From NCBI GenBank assembly GCA_944389295.1, contig CALXLV010000011.1:62001-126000 (forward strand): a stretch of DNA of 64,000 nucleotides, read 5' to 3'. The notes beneath the pieces are model-generated. The model searched no databases and was not told the origin of the DNA. It saw only the letters and a list, made by a program, of their open reading frames with translations. Shown here piece by piece: positions 6,556-14,660 of the stretch. Position 1 is the stretch's first letter. The number at the start of each line of letters is the position of its first letter. The position numbers were made by a program, and so were the translations under genes. The stretch comes from an uncultured Spirochaetaceae bacterium (lineage in GTDB: Bacteria; Spirochaetota; Spirochaetia; Sphaerochaetales; Sphaerochaetaceae).

Positions 6556-7212
6556 ATGGGCTTCATGGATTCAGTGATAGCGGATTCAATGGATCTCTGG
6601 GAGGCGGCGGCCGACGAGCCGTTCCTCGCCAGGATGGGCGACGGCACTCTTGATAAAGCGATGTTCTATGATTACATCGTTCAGGACAGCATCTATCTGA
6701 GGTACTACCTCAGGGCATTTGCCATGGGAATGTTCAGAGCAGAGACGCTCAGGGACATGCAGTTCTTCTACTCTGTGCTGGGATTCGTCAACGACAGCGA
6801 GAATGCCACTAGGCTGGCTTATCTCAAGGATGCGGGGCTTACGGATGATGATGTCGAGAAGATAGAGAGAAAGCCTGTCTGCGTCGCATATACCGACTTC
6901 CTCATCAAGGAGGCGCTTGAGGATGATTCCGAGGGGCTTCTGATGGCAGTCATGCCGTGCATGCTCGGATATGAGTATGTGTTCAGAAAGACGCTGGAGA
7001 GAAATCCGGGTGTGACCAGTACATACTTCGGGCCGCTTGTCGCCGATTATACGCGTCCAGAGTACGGGGAGTGCTGCCACATCTGGACAGATTACTGCGA
7101 CAGGGTATGCAGCGGTGCGGATGAGAAGAGACGGAAGGAACTGAGTGATGTATTCAGGGAGGCAAGCCTCCATGAGCTGAGATTCTGGCAGATGGCCGGC
7201 GGAAGAGCCTGA
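6556..7212 (+). CDS. tenA: TenA-family thiaminase II / aminopyrimidine aminohydrolase
   Basis: A 218-aa TenA (TenA_C class). The catalytic cysteine is in AVMPCMLGYEYV and the C-terminal glutamate in SLHELRFWQMA. TenA hydrolyses degraded thiamine pyrimidines (aminomethyl-HMP) to HMP. It starts 11 nt after thiD, following GGAGGAGAAG. With ThiD, ThiM and ThiE it forms a salvage route recycling pyrimidine and thiazole; no ThiC or ThiG is present here. Confidence 0.94.
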   Translation: MGFMDSVIADSMDLWEAAADEPFLARMGDGTLDKAMFYDYIVQDSIYLRYYLRAFAMGMFRAETLRDMQFFYSVLGFVNDSENATRLAYLKDAGLTDDDVEKIERKPVCVAYTDFLIKEALEDDSEGLLMAVMPCMLGYEYVFRKTLERNPGVTSTYFGPLVADYTRPEYGECCHIWTDYCDRVCSGADEKRRKELSDVFREASLHELRFWQMAGGRA

Positions 7213-7222
7213 GGAGGATGCT

Positions 7223-8026
7223 ATGGACAACGCTGTTTCACTGCTGAGGGCTGAGTGCCCTCTCGTGCACTGCATAACCAACTATGTGACTGTGAATGAT
7301 GTCGCCAATGCCATCCTTGCGATCGGAGGCTCTCCGATAATGGCCGATGACATCGCGGAGGCGGGGGAGATTGCCGCGGTGAGCCGTGCCCTTGTGATAA
7401 ACATAGGAACACTCAACGCCCGTACCGTGGAATCGATGGCTGCGGCGGGAAAAGCCGCGAACGAGCATGGCGTTCCAGTCGTTCTCGACCCTGTCGGGGC
7501 CGGGGCATCTGCTCTGCGCTGTCAGTGCGTGGACAGGCTTCTCAGGGAGGTGAAGTTCTCTATCATCAGAGGAAATCTCTCTGAGGTCTCATATATCGCA
7601 GGATACGAGTCGAGGACGAAGGGTGTGGATTCCGGGCTTACCGCCGCAGATGCCGATCCTGTGCGCGTGGCGTCTGCTGTCGCCGACAGGTTCGGTGCTG
7701 TCACTGTGATCACAGGAGCTGTCGATACCGTTGTTGGCAGCGGAAGAATTGCGAGAATCAAGGCAGGATGCGCCGAGATGGGAAAGGTGACGGGAACCGG
7801 ATGCATGCTCTCCGGCATAACGGGCGCATTCGCGGGCGCGGTCTCCGATCCCTTTGAGGCTGCTGTCGCAGCAGCAGTTTCGATGGGAATTGCGGGAGAA
7901 ATGGCTTACGAGCGGACGAAAGATATCGGAACAGGGAGCCTCAGGACCGCGATAATCGATGCCCTCAGCCGTATGGATGACGCTGTCATCAGAGCTCACG
8001 GAGGCATAAGCTATGAGGAAAGATGA
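7223..8026 (+). CDS. thiM: Hydroxyethylthiazole kinase
   Basis: A 267-aa ribokinase-like kinase phosphorylating hydroxyethylthiazole to THZ-P. Signatures: 'PLVHCITNYVTVNDVANAIL', GGSPIMADD, VVLDPVGAGAS, RGNLSEV, 'GKVTGTGCMLSGITGAF' with the catalytic GTGC motif. Preceded by GAGGATGCT 10 nt after tenA. Marks the pathway as salvage of preformed thiazole. Confidence 0.97.
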   Translation: MDNAVSLLRAECPLVHCITNYVTVNDVANAILAIGGSPIMADDIAEAGEIAAVSRALVINIGTLNARTVESMAAAGKAANEHGVPVVLDPVGAGASALRCQCVDRLLREVKFSIIRGNLSEVSYIAGYESRTKGVDSGLTAADADPVRVASAVADRFGAVTVITGAVDTVVGSGRIARIKAGCAEMGKVTGTGCMLSGITGAFAGAVSDPFEAAVAAAVSMGIAGEMAYERTKDIGTGSLRTAIIDALSRMDDAVIRAHGGISYEER

Positions 8027-8642
8027 GGTAGATTATACTCTCTATGTCTGCACCGACAGAGGGCTGATGAGCTCCCCGACGGTGGAGGAGAGCGTCGAGA
8101 TGGCGATCGAGGGAGGCGCGGGAGTGATACAGCTGAGGGAAAAGGATATCTCAGGCATCGATTTCTACCGCACCGCGCTCTCAGTCCATGAGATCACACG
8201 GAGCCGCGGCGTTCCGCTCATAATAAACGACAGGGTGGATATTGCGCTGGCGGTAGGGGCTGAGGGAGTGCATGTCGGACAGAGCGACATGCCTTGTCAG
8301 GTCGTCAGGCGCATCACAGGGAAGGAGATGATAATAGGGGTTTCGGCATCGACCGTGGAGGAGGCGCTGCAGGCAGCTGCAGACGGTGCGGATTACCTCG
8401 GAGTGGGGGCGATGAATCCTACGGGAACGAAGCGCGATGCCGACGACGTGAGCATTGAGACTCTTCTGGAGATCAGGAAAGCGGTCTCTGTTCCCATCGT
8501 GATAATAGGCGGAATAAACATGAATACCGCGCCGCGCTACAAGGGTATGGGGATAGACGGAATAGCTGTCGTCTCGGCTGTTGTCTCCGCCCCCGATCCG
8601 TGCAGGGCCGCAGAGGAACTCAAGGCTCTATGGCTTTCATAG
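8013..8642 (+). CDS. thiE: Thiamine-phosphate synthase
   Basis: A 209-aa TIM-barrel enzyme joining HMP-PP and THZ-P to thiamine monophosphate. Signatures: YVCTDRGL, VIQLREKD, LIINDRVDIAL, GVHVGQSDMP, 'DYLGVGAMNPTGTKRDA', IVIIGGI. Usual members have P-T-x-T-K; here it is P-T-G-T-K. It overlaps the end of thiM by 14 nt, with GGAGG at 7999-8003 as the RBS inside thiM. Confidence 0.96.
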   Translation: MRKDEVDYTLYVCTDRGLMSSPTVEESVEMAIEGGAGVIQLREKDISGIDFYRTALSVHEITRSRGVPLIINDRVDIALAVGAEGVHVGQSDMPCQVVRRITGKEMIIGVSASTVEEALQAAADGADYLGVGAMNPTGTKRDADDVSIETLLEIRKAVSVPIVIIGGINMNTAPRYKGMGIDGIAVVSAVVSAPDPCRAAEELKALWLS

Positions 8643-9295
8643 ACGGATGCATCTTCGATCTCGACGGCACCCTCCTGGATTCAATGGGAATCTGGGAGGA
8701 TATCGACAGGGAGTTTCTTGCGGAGAGAGGATTAGCGGTGCCTCCTGACTATATAGATGCGCTGAATACGATGAGCTTCCGCGAAGCGGCGGAATATACG
8801 ATCAGGTGCTTCTCGCTCAATGACACCCCTGATGATCTTCTCCGCATATGGAGGGAGATGTCGGAGCATGCTTACGGCTGCAGCGTGAAGCTGAAGGACG
8901 GAGCCGCGGAGCTTCTGGAGAAGATGCGGACGAACGGCATAAAACTTGCGGCCGCCACCGATCTTGATCCCCGCCTTGCATTTCTTGCGCTGGATGGAAA
9001 CGGAATATCCGGATACTTCGATGCCGTGCTGACGACGAAGGAGACTGGAAGAGACAAGAGCTCTCCCGATATCTTCCTTGCCGCAGCAGCATCTCTTTCC
9101 GTTCATCCATCTGCGGCAGCCGTATTCGAGGATATGCTTGTCCCCATTGAGACTGCAGGAAAGGCGGGGTTTGTCACCGTCGGTGTTTATGACACTTCAT
9201 GCCCTGTTCCGGAGGAGAGGATGAGGAGCGCATCATGCCTCTACATCCGTTCGTTCAGGGAAGTGCAGCTCTGCGGACATGAGCTCTCGCTCTGA
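8630..9295 (+). CDS. HAD-superfamily (subfamily IA) phosphatase in the thiamine operon
   Basis: A 221-aa HAD hydrolase starting MAFIDGCIFDLDGTLLDS (motif I DLDGT). Motif II is AAATD, motif III the lysine of GRDKSSPDIF, and motif IV 'VFEDMLVPIETAGKAGF'. A helical cap (residues ~20-85) is present. The ATG at 8630 is inside thiE (13-nt overlap), so the gene is translationally coupled. Its place after thiE suggests it acts on a thiamine intermediate, for instance dephosphorylating thiamine monophosphate before pyrophosphorylation; this is inference. A general sugar-phosphate phosphatase is the alternative. Confidence 0.88.
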   Translation: MAFIDGCIFDLDGTLLDSMGIWEDIDREFLAERGLAVPPDYIDALNTMSFREAAEYTIRCFSLNDTPDDLLRIWREMSEHAYGCSVKLKDGAAELLEKMRTNGIKLAAATDLDPRLAFLALDGNGISGYFDAVLTTKETGRDKSSPDIFLAAAASLSVHPSAAAVFEDMLVPIETAGKAGFVTVGVYDTSCPVPEERMRSASCLYIRSFREVQLCGHELSL

Positions 9296-9303
9296 TTTTG
9301 GAT

Positions 9304-9332
9304 TTGAAAGGCCTCCGGGCGCGTAGTATCAT
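9304..9332 (+). promoter_or_regulatory. Leaderless promoter of the hydantoinase-like gene
   Basis: TTGAAA (9304-9309), a 17-nt spacer, TATCAT (9327-9332), then exactly 6 nt to ATG 9339. No Shine-Dalgarno is present. Confidence 0.75.
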
Positions 9333-9338
9333 TCAGTT

Positions 9339-10706
9339 ATGGATGTACTCATAAAGAACGGACTTCTTGTCGATACGGAATGGACGCGCCATTCTGATAT
9401 ATTCATTTCAGGGTCAAAGATAAGCCGCATAGCGCCTTCTATTGACCCCTCTGAGCTTCCCGCCAGTACGACTGTCGTCTACGCCGACGGGCTCTGCGTG
9501 CTCCCCGGCATCATCGATGCCCATACTCACTATCATCTCGTATCCCGCGGAACGGTCACTGCCGATTCGTTTGAGGAAGGCTCGAGGCTCGCCGCCTACG
9601 GCGGTGTCACAACCGTCGTCGATTTCGCCGATGACCGCAGGCCGCTTCTGATCGATTCGTTCCACGACCGCAGGAAGGAGATGGCCCCGATGGCCATAGA
9701 CTACGCTCTCCATCAGGGGGTCTACAGATACCGCGAAGGAATAAGGAAGGAGCTTGAGTCAATCAGGAGGGCGGGAATAGGCGCCATCAAGATATTCACC
9801 ACATACAAGGATGTGGGCTACCTCATTGATGACAGGGATGAACTCAAATCAATCTTCCGCGATGCCCGTGACCTCGGGCTGATGGTCTGCGTGCACGCTG
9901 AGGATGACAAGATCATCACGGAGATCGCTGCATCGTGGAAAGGCGGATACACTCCCGCAGATCATGCCAGGCTGCGCCCCGCTGAGGCTGAGGCCGCGGC
10001 GATAAGGTACGTAGGAGGAATCGCAGGCGAACTTGACATGCCTGTCTACATAGTCCACCTCTCATCCCGTGCGGGACTTGAGGCTGTGCGTGAGCTGAGA
10101 GGCCACGGCGTCAAAGTCATCGCGGAGACGACGCCGCACTATCTCTTCCTCGACAGTTCTCTCCTCGATCGTCCTGACGGTCCGCTGTATGTGATGACGC
10201 CCCCTCTCAGGAGCCGTGATGACAACAAGGCTCTGCAGGAGGCTCTGATCAACGGAGAGATACAGGTCGTCGCAACGGATCACTGCTCGTTCACATATGA
10301 GCAGAAGCTGGAGAGCAATGACTGCCGCAGAATATATCCGGGCATTCCGGGAACAGAGGAGATGCTCCCGCTTCTCCATACATTCGGGATTTCGAGCGGC
10401 GCGCTGACGCTGCAGCAGATAGTCAACCTTGTCTCAACAGGCCCGGCGAAGTGCTTCGGTCTCTATCCTGAGAAGGGCTCGCTGCTGGAAGGAACCGACG
10501 CCGATATCGTGCTCTTTGATCCCGCAGCATCGTGGACGATATCCAGGGAGACGACGCACTCCGCATCCGGCTATACCGCATACGAGGGAACCGAGGTCAC
10601 AGGCAAGGTTCTGATGACGTACCTCCGCGGCCGCCTTGTCATGGGCGACGGCATCTATCTTGGAATGAAGGGCGACGGACGTTTCCTGAGGGCGAGAAAA
10701 TGCTGA
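9339..10706 (+). CDS. Dihydropyrimidinase / D-hydantoinase-family amidohydrolase
   Basis: A 455-aa cytoplasmic zinc amidohydrolase opening cyclic amides such as dihydropyrimidines or hydantoins. Visible metal-site features: IDAHTHYH, the carboxylated lysine of GAIKIFTTYK, VCVHAEDD, IVHLSS, and the aspartate of VVATDHCSF. Length is typical. The following overlapping gene is a HAD-cytidine deaminase fusion, so pyrimidine breakdown is the natural context. Phenylhydantoinase or allantoinase-like activity cannot be excluded. The start has no RBS and an ideally placed promoter, indicating a leaderless mRNA. Confidence 0.92.
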   Translation: MDVLIKNGLLVDTEWTRHSDIFISGSKISRIAPSIDPSELPASTTVVYADGLCVLPGIIDAHTHYHLVSRGTVTADSFEEGSRLAAYGGVTTVVDFADDRRPLLIDSFHDRRKEMAPMAIDYALHQGVYRYREGIRKELESIRRAGIGAIKIFTTYKDVGYLIDDRDELKSIFRDARDLGLMVCVHAEDDKIITEIAASWKGGYTPADHARLRPAEAEAAAIRYVGGIAGELDMPVYIVHLSSRAGLEAVRELRGHGVKVIAETTPHYLFLDSSLLDRPDGPLYVMTPPLRSRDDNKALQEALINGEIQVVATDHCSFTYEQKLESNDCRRIYPGIPGTEEMLPLLHTFGISSGALTLQQIVNLVSTGPAKCFGLYPEKGSLLEGTDADIVLFDPAASWTISRETTHSASGYTAYEGTEVTGKVLMTYLRGRLVMGDGIYLGMKGDGRFLRARKC

Positions 10707-11860
10707 GAGCGTTCATATTCGACATGGACGGAGTTCTCGTAGACAGCGAGGATATCTCGATGCAGGTTGGCATCGCCTATTTCGCCTCAATAGGGGTGAA
10801 AGCGGTGCGCGATGATTTCCGTTCTTCGCTTGGAAAGGGGGAGAGGGGATTCTTCGACGGAGCTGCTGCGGAGCTGGGAGTTAAAGAGCCGTATTCCTAT
10901 GATGAAGCCTCCGCTTTCTTCCGTTCCCGCTATCCTGAGATGATCAAAGGCGTGAGCATAGCGCTTCCGGGAGCCGTTTCAATCGTAAAAAAGGCAAGAG
11001 AGTGCGGTATCCTCACAGCAGTGGCATCCTCTGCTCCCGCATGGAAGGTCAGGGCCAACATTGCCGCCGCAGGACTTTCTGAGAGCGACTTCAATTTCAT
11101 CGCATCCGGCGAGGATATAATCCGCAACAAGCCGGAGAAGGATATCTACGAGCTTGCGATGATAAAGCTGGGCGTCGGATCGTCGGAAGCAGTCATCTTC
11201 GAGGATTCGGCCGCAGGCATAGAGAGCGGAAAGAGAGCGGGATGCAGGGTTGTCGCGCTGATGACTACAATAGACGGGGAGAGTGCGGCAGCCGCAGGAG
11301 CCGATGCCGTGGTCACAGATCTCTCCGTTCTCTCGAACTTCTCCTCCGCAGAGGAAGCGGAGAGGATGATAGAGGAAGTTTCATCATCCGAGGCATCAGG
11401 CGCTGTACGCTATGGAGCGAATCTTGTGGTTCCGCTCTCGAGAAAAATGCCCTGGAGTTTCACCGAGAAGAGAGCCGTTGAGGCGGCAAGGAAGGCGATG
11501 GAGAACGCATATGCTCCCTATTCCGGTTTCAGGGTAGGGGCGGCAGTGGTCTCCGCAGCCACGGGAAGGATATATGCCGGGTGCAATGTTGAGAACTCCT
11601 CATACGGCGCTGCCATCTGCGCTGAGCGCAATGCGATCACGACGGCGGTTGCGAACGAGGGTGTTTTCGGCCTCGATCTCCTCGTAGTTTTCTCAGAGGA
11701 TGATCCCCCTGCGCCGCCATGTGCGCTCTGCCTCCAGGTGGCCGCTGAGTTCGCACGTCCGGAGAGCGCAGTCCTGCTTGTATCGGCTGACGGAAAGACG
11801 CGCCGGCACACCTTCTCCGAGCTGTTGCCGATGCCCTTTATTTTTCCTACAATGCGCTGA
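10700..11860 (+). CDS. HAD phosphatase - cytidine deaminase fusion
   Basis: A 386-aa two-domain protein. Residues 1-215 are a beta-phosphoglucomutase-like HAD hydrolase (FDMDGVLVDSE, SSAPAWKVR, NKPEKDIYE, 'VIFEDSAAGIESGKRAGCRV'). Residues ~250-386 are cytidine deaminase: YAPYSGFRVGAAV, NVENSSYGAAICAERNAI with C307 and E309, and PPCALC supplying C341 and C344 for zinc. The usual PCGxCRQ is altered to PCALCLQ. The ATG at 10700 overlaps the hydantoinase by 7 nt. A natural reading is phosphatase acting on CMP, or another pyrimidine phosphate, coupled to cytidine-to-uridine deamination; the pairing is seen directly, the joint pathway is inferred. Confidence 0.9.
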   Translation: MLRAFIFDMDGVLVDSEDISMQVGIAYFASIGVKAVRDDFRSSLGKGERGFFDGAAAELGVKEPYSYDEASAFFRSRYPEMIKGVSIALPGAVSIVKKARECGILTAVASSAPAWKVRANIAAAGLSESDFNFIASGEDIIRNKPEKDIYELAMIKLGVGSSEAVIFEDSAAGIESGKRAGCRVVALMTTIDGESAAAAGADAVVTDLSVLSNFSSAEEAERMIEEVSSSEASGAVRYGANLVVPLSRKMPWSFTEKRAVEAARKAMENAYAPYSGFRVGAAVVSAATGRIYAGCNVENSSYGAAICAERNAITTAVANEGVFGLDLLVVFSEDDPPAPPCALCLQVAAEFARPESAVLLVSADGKTRRHTFSELLPMPFIFPTMR

Positions 11861-11861
11861 G

Positions 11862-13136
11862 ATGAGACGATTTATCCTGCTGGCATCGACACTTCTTGTT
11901 CTTCTGCTGTCATGCCAGACGACTACAGATGATTATATTTCCCCTTTGGCGCTCTCCGATGCGCCTCTTGAGGAGAAGCTGGAGGCGTTCGGGGGAATTC
12001 CCGTGGACGTCCCGATGCCTGAGATGTATTTCGACGGCACGGAGTGGCTGTCGCGTCTTACAGAGGAGTTCAGCAGCGCCGGCGACTACATCTTGATATC
12101 CACATTCCTCGGCTCCAGCTCGTCTGCCCTTGAGCCGATGTACCGTGCTCTGATGGATGCGGCGGAGCGCGGGGTTGATGTCTACCTCCTGATAGACGGT
12201 GTCTCCAGCTACGATATGACGGAGACGAGCAAGTACATGACGCCGCTCTACTTTCTCCGTGACAGCGGCGTCCATCTTGTCGAGTACGCGCCTGTCTCGG
12301 CAATGAGGCTGATGAATCCTGCCGCTCTCATCATCCGCGACCACAGGAAACTCGTCGTCATTGACGGCGACACCGCTGTGATCGGGGGAATGAACATGAA
12401 TTTCATCTCGATGGGAGCGGGCGAGGGAAAGACCCAGCGCGACAGCATGTATCTCTTCCATTCAGCCTCGCTCTCCGATGCCCTCATGCATGAGTTCGTC
12501 GATATCTGGAACGCGGCGAGCGTCGAGAAGCTGGATTATGACGATTTCCCAATCGCTATGGATGACGGAGGGGAGTACAGGGCATATCTCTTCAACCGCG
12601 GTTCCGGGAGCGAGGCAAGCATCTCCGGCATGTACGCATCTCTTCTCGGAAGCGCCCAGAGCGGTATCCTGATGTTCCCCTATCTTCCCGTTCTCGATAA
12701 GAACATGAAGGCGGGCGTCAGAGCCGCTGTGGAGAGGGGTGTTGATGTGACGATGGTGATGCCCGTTGATCTCAGAGGATATGCCGCGAGCGGAGTTTAC
12801 TACTTTCTTCCCGAGCTGATCGAATCGACAGGCGCCGATATCTACACATCGATCTACGATGAGAATGGAGAGCTTCTGCCGCTGCTGCACGAGAAGCTCG
12901 TGATCGTCGACTCACGCTACGTCGTCATAGGCTCATCGAACTTCAACTACAGATCGATGGAGCTCTCGCATGAGCTCGCACTGGTGATAGACAGTCCTGA
13001 TCTGGCGGCCCGGCTTGAGAAGCATGCGGAGACGATAAAGGCCTCAGCTGAGCATGTGACGCTGGAAGAGGCACGGCGCCTCAAGGATGAGGAGGGCAGC
13101 TTCTTCTCCTATCTTTTCATGTATTTCGGAGGCTGA
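11862..13136 (+). CDS. Phospholipase D-family lipoprotein (cardiolipin synthase-like)
   Basis: A 424-aa protein with a lipoprotein signal (MRRFILLASTLLVLLLSC, Cys18), so probably membrane-anchored outside the cytoplasm. It carries two HKD motifs: DHRKLVVIDGDTAVIGGMN (~residue 160) and HEKLVIVDSRYVVIGSSNF (~residue 345). This gives a complete PLD active site, as in cardiolipin synthases or phosphatidyl-transferases, but without the N-terminal transmembrane helices usual for ClsA. It starts one base after the preceding stop, and the two exported proteins downstream follow without gaps, so the group looks like an envelope operon. Confidence 0.9.
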   Translation: MRRFILLASTLLVLLLSCQTTTDDYISPLALSDAPLEEKLEAFGGIPVDVPMPEMYFDGTEWLSRLTEEFSSAGDYILISTFLGSSSSALEPMYRALMDAAERGVDVYLLIDGVSSYDMTETSKYMTPLYFLRDSGVHLVEYAPVSAMRLMNPAALIIRDHRKLVVIDGDTAVIGGMNMNFISMGAGEGKTQRDSMYLFHSASLSDALMHEFVDIWNAASVEKLDYDDFPIAMDDGGEYRAYLFNRGSGSEASISGMYASLLGSAQSGILMFPYLPVLDKNMKAGVRAAVERGVDVTMVMPVDLRGYAASGVYYFLPELIESTGADIYTSIYDENGELLPLLHEKLVIVDSRYVVIGSSNFNYRSMELSHELALVIDSPDLAARLEKHAETIKASAEHVTLEEARRLKDEEGSFFSYLFMYFGG

Positions 13137-13137
13137 G

Positions 13138-13632
13138 ATGAGAAAAACCGCTGTCCTTCTCCTTCTTGCGCTGCTGTCGCTTCCAATTGCCGCGGAGCCT
13201 TCATTCGGCTACTCGCTCGCGCCTGTCGGCTCGTTCATGGAATCACGGAGCTACGGCGCTCTGACTCTCTCTGCGATCTTCTCCCCTGACAAGGAGCTTC
13301 ATGCAGGCGACGTGGAGCTCTCTGTGGATATCTCTCCCGTATTCCCGTTCTTCGAGGGAGCTTCTCTCAAGGTCTCGACGCCGCTTTTCCAGACCACCGG
13401 CCATCCCTTCGGATGGGCATTTGCAAACACTGTGCTCTGGGCGCCGTCCGTGAATGTCGGCGTGCGCTACCGTCTGGACAATGAGTGGGATGCAGTGGTG
13501 GGGTGCGCCCCGTTCGCTTTCGAGGATACCCAGTTCATCTATGAGTTCTTCTCACCCTATGCTGTCTACTCCCTGACGGAGGAGAGCTGGGGATGGGGAA
13601 TGTACGTCCTGAGATTCTCGTATTTCTTCTGA
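13138..13632 (+). CDS. Exported protein of unknown function
   Basis: A 164-aa protein with a cleavable signal peptide (MRKTAVLLLLALLSLPIAAE). The mature part is rich in alternating hydrophobic/aromatic residues and ends in ...YVLRFSYFF, with a terminal phenylalanine as in outer-membrane beta-barrels. I do not recognise a family. It starts 1 nt after the PLD gene stop, so it is translationally coupled to it. Possibly a small outer-membrane or periplasmic beta protein; this is inference from pattern only. Confidence 0.75.
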   Translation: MRKTAVLLLLALLSLPIAAEPSFGYSLAPVGSFMESRSYGALTLSAIFSPDKELHAGDVELSVDISPVFPFFEGASLKVSTPLFQTTGHPFGWAFANTVLWAPSVNVGVRYRLDNEWDAVVGCAPFAFEDTQFIYEFFSPYAVYSLTEESWGWGMYVLRFSYFF

Positions 13633-13642
13633 GGTGGATCAT

Positions 13643-14164
13643 ATGAGGAAAGTTCTTCTGGCCATTATGATAATCCTTCCCCTTGCGTTCCTTAATGCCG
13701 GGGATTACCACGATATAGCGCTTTCGATAGGCCACAGCACATACAAGTGGCCGGAGAAAGGCATCAGCTTCTCCTATGGAATCAATATAGGGCTCACGGA
13801 ACGCATGGAGCTGGATGTCTGGGGCGTATCGGAACTCGTTCCGAGGCCGTTTGAATCGAACATCGTGGGAGCCGAGCTCTCATTTGCCGTTATGGGGCCG
13901 AGATCCACGGCATCGAAGATAGCCGGAACGGGAATCAACACGCTTGTTTCCGTCGGAGGGTTTTACCGTACAGACAACAACGGCGCCGGCCCGATAGTCT
14001 CTGTCACGCCTCTTACCGTCGGAAGCCCTATCACGGGACGCAGGGAGAGACTTCTGAGAACCGGCGTCGGCTATGATGCGGTGAACAACGAGGTTGTGAT
14101 TATGTTCTCCCTGCTTTCCCTCGACTACTATGTGCGGGGAACATACAGGGATTACACTTTCTGA
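13643..14164 (+). CDS. Exported protein of unknown function
   Basis: A 173-aa protein with signal peptide (MRKVLLAIMIILPLAFLNAG) and a mature part of beta-like alternation ending ...DYTF, again a terminal aromatic residue. It follows the previous exported protein after 10 nt, with GAGGTGG as RBS. The two proteins share layout and terminal signature and may be distant paralogues, but I cannot show sequence homology. Function unknown. Confidence 0.75.
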   Translation: MRKVLLAIMIILPLAFLNAGDYHDIALSIGHSTYKWPEKGISFSYGINIGLTERMELDVWGVSELVPRPFESNIVGAELSFAVMGPRSTASKIAGTGINTLVSVGGFYRTDNNGAGPIVSVTPLTVGSPITGRRERLLRTGVGYDAVNNEVVIMFSLLSLDYYVRGTYRDYTF

Positions 14165-14177
14165 CAAAGGGGTCTTC

Positions 14178-14624
14178 TTATTTTCCCTCGAGCGCCATCA
14201 TCTTCTCGATGCGCCGCGCATGCCTGCCTCCCTCGAAAGATGCATCGATGTAGGCATCGAGTATCTCAGTGACTGGCTGCGGATACTCTATTCTTCCTCC
14301 GAACGCTATGAAGTTCGCATCATTGTGCCTCTTGGTCATCTCCGCAGCGTACTTCGTCTGAGGCAGCGCGCATCTGACGCCCTTCATCTTGTTTGCAGAG
14401 ACTGATATACCAATGCCTGTTCCGCAGAGGAGCACTCCGAATTCATAGCCTCCCTTTCTGTATTCATTAACCGCTTCTTCGGCCTTGTCGGGATAATCAA
14501 CGCTCTCCTCATGGTCAATGCCGAGATATTTCACCTCGAAGCCCCTTTCCTCGAGATGCCTCTTTACCTCCGCTGCAAGCTCGACCGCACCGTGGTCATT
14601 GGCGAGAACGACTTTTCCTTTCAT
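14178..14624 (-). CDS. rpiB: Ribose-5-phosphate isomerase B
   Basis: A 148-aa LacA/RpiB-family isomerase interconverting ribose-5-P and ribulose-5-P (or related allose/galactose phosphates). Signatures: VVLANDHGAVELA, DYPDKAEEA, 'GVLLCGTGIGISVSANKMKG' with the catalytic cysteine, and RHNDANFIAFGGR. The start at 14624 follows GAAGGAGGAAGAAAAG. It diverges from ppaC across only 36 nt. Confidence 0.95.
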   Translation of the reverse strand: MKGKVVLANDHGAVELAAEVKRHLEERGFEVKYLGIDHEESVDYPDKAEEAVNEYRKGGYEFGVLLCGTGIGISVSANKMKGVRCALPQTKYAAEMTKRHNDANFIAFGGRIEYPQPVTEILDAYIDASFEGGRHARRIEKMMALEGK

Positions 14625-14648
14625 CTTTTCTTCCTCCTTCAAACAGTC

Positions 14649-14654
14649 TAGCAT
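14649..14654 (+). promoter_or_regulatory. -10 box of a probable leaderless ppaC promoter
   Basis: TAGCAT ends exactly 6 nt before ATG 14661; there is no Shine-Dalgarno. The -35 region (TTTTCT, 14626-14631) is weak and lies over the rpiB ribosome-binding site on the other strand. Confidence 0.5.
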
Positions 14655-14660
14655 TATCCT

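Noticed and set aside
529-9338. Calling every TANNNT near a start codon a leaderless promoter
   Set aside because: Genes such as thiD, ssb, infA, glyA, rpiB, pyrH and livJ have strong Shine-Dalgarno sequences and were excluded; only genes with exact 6-nt spacing and no usable Shine-Dalgarno were counted.
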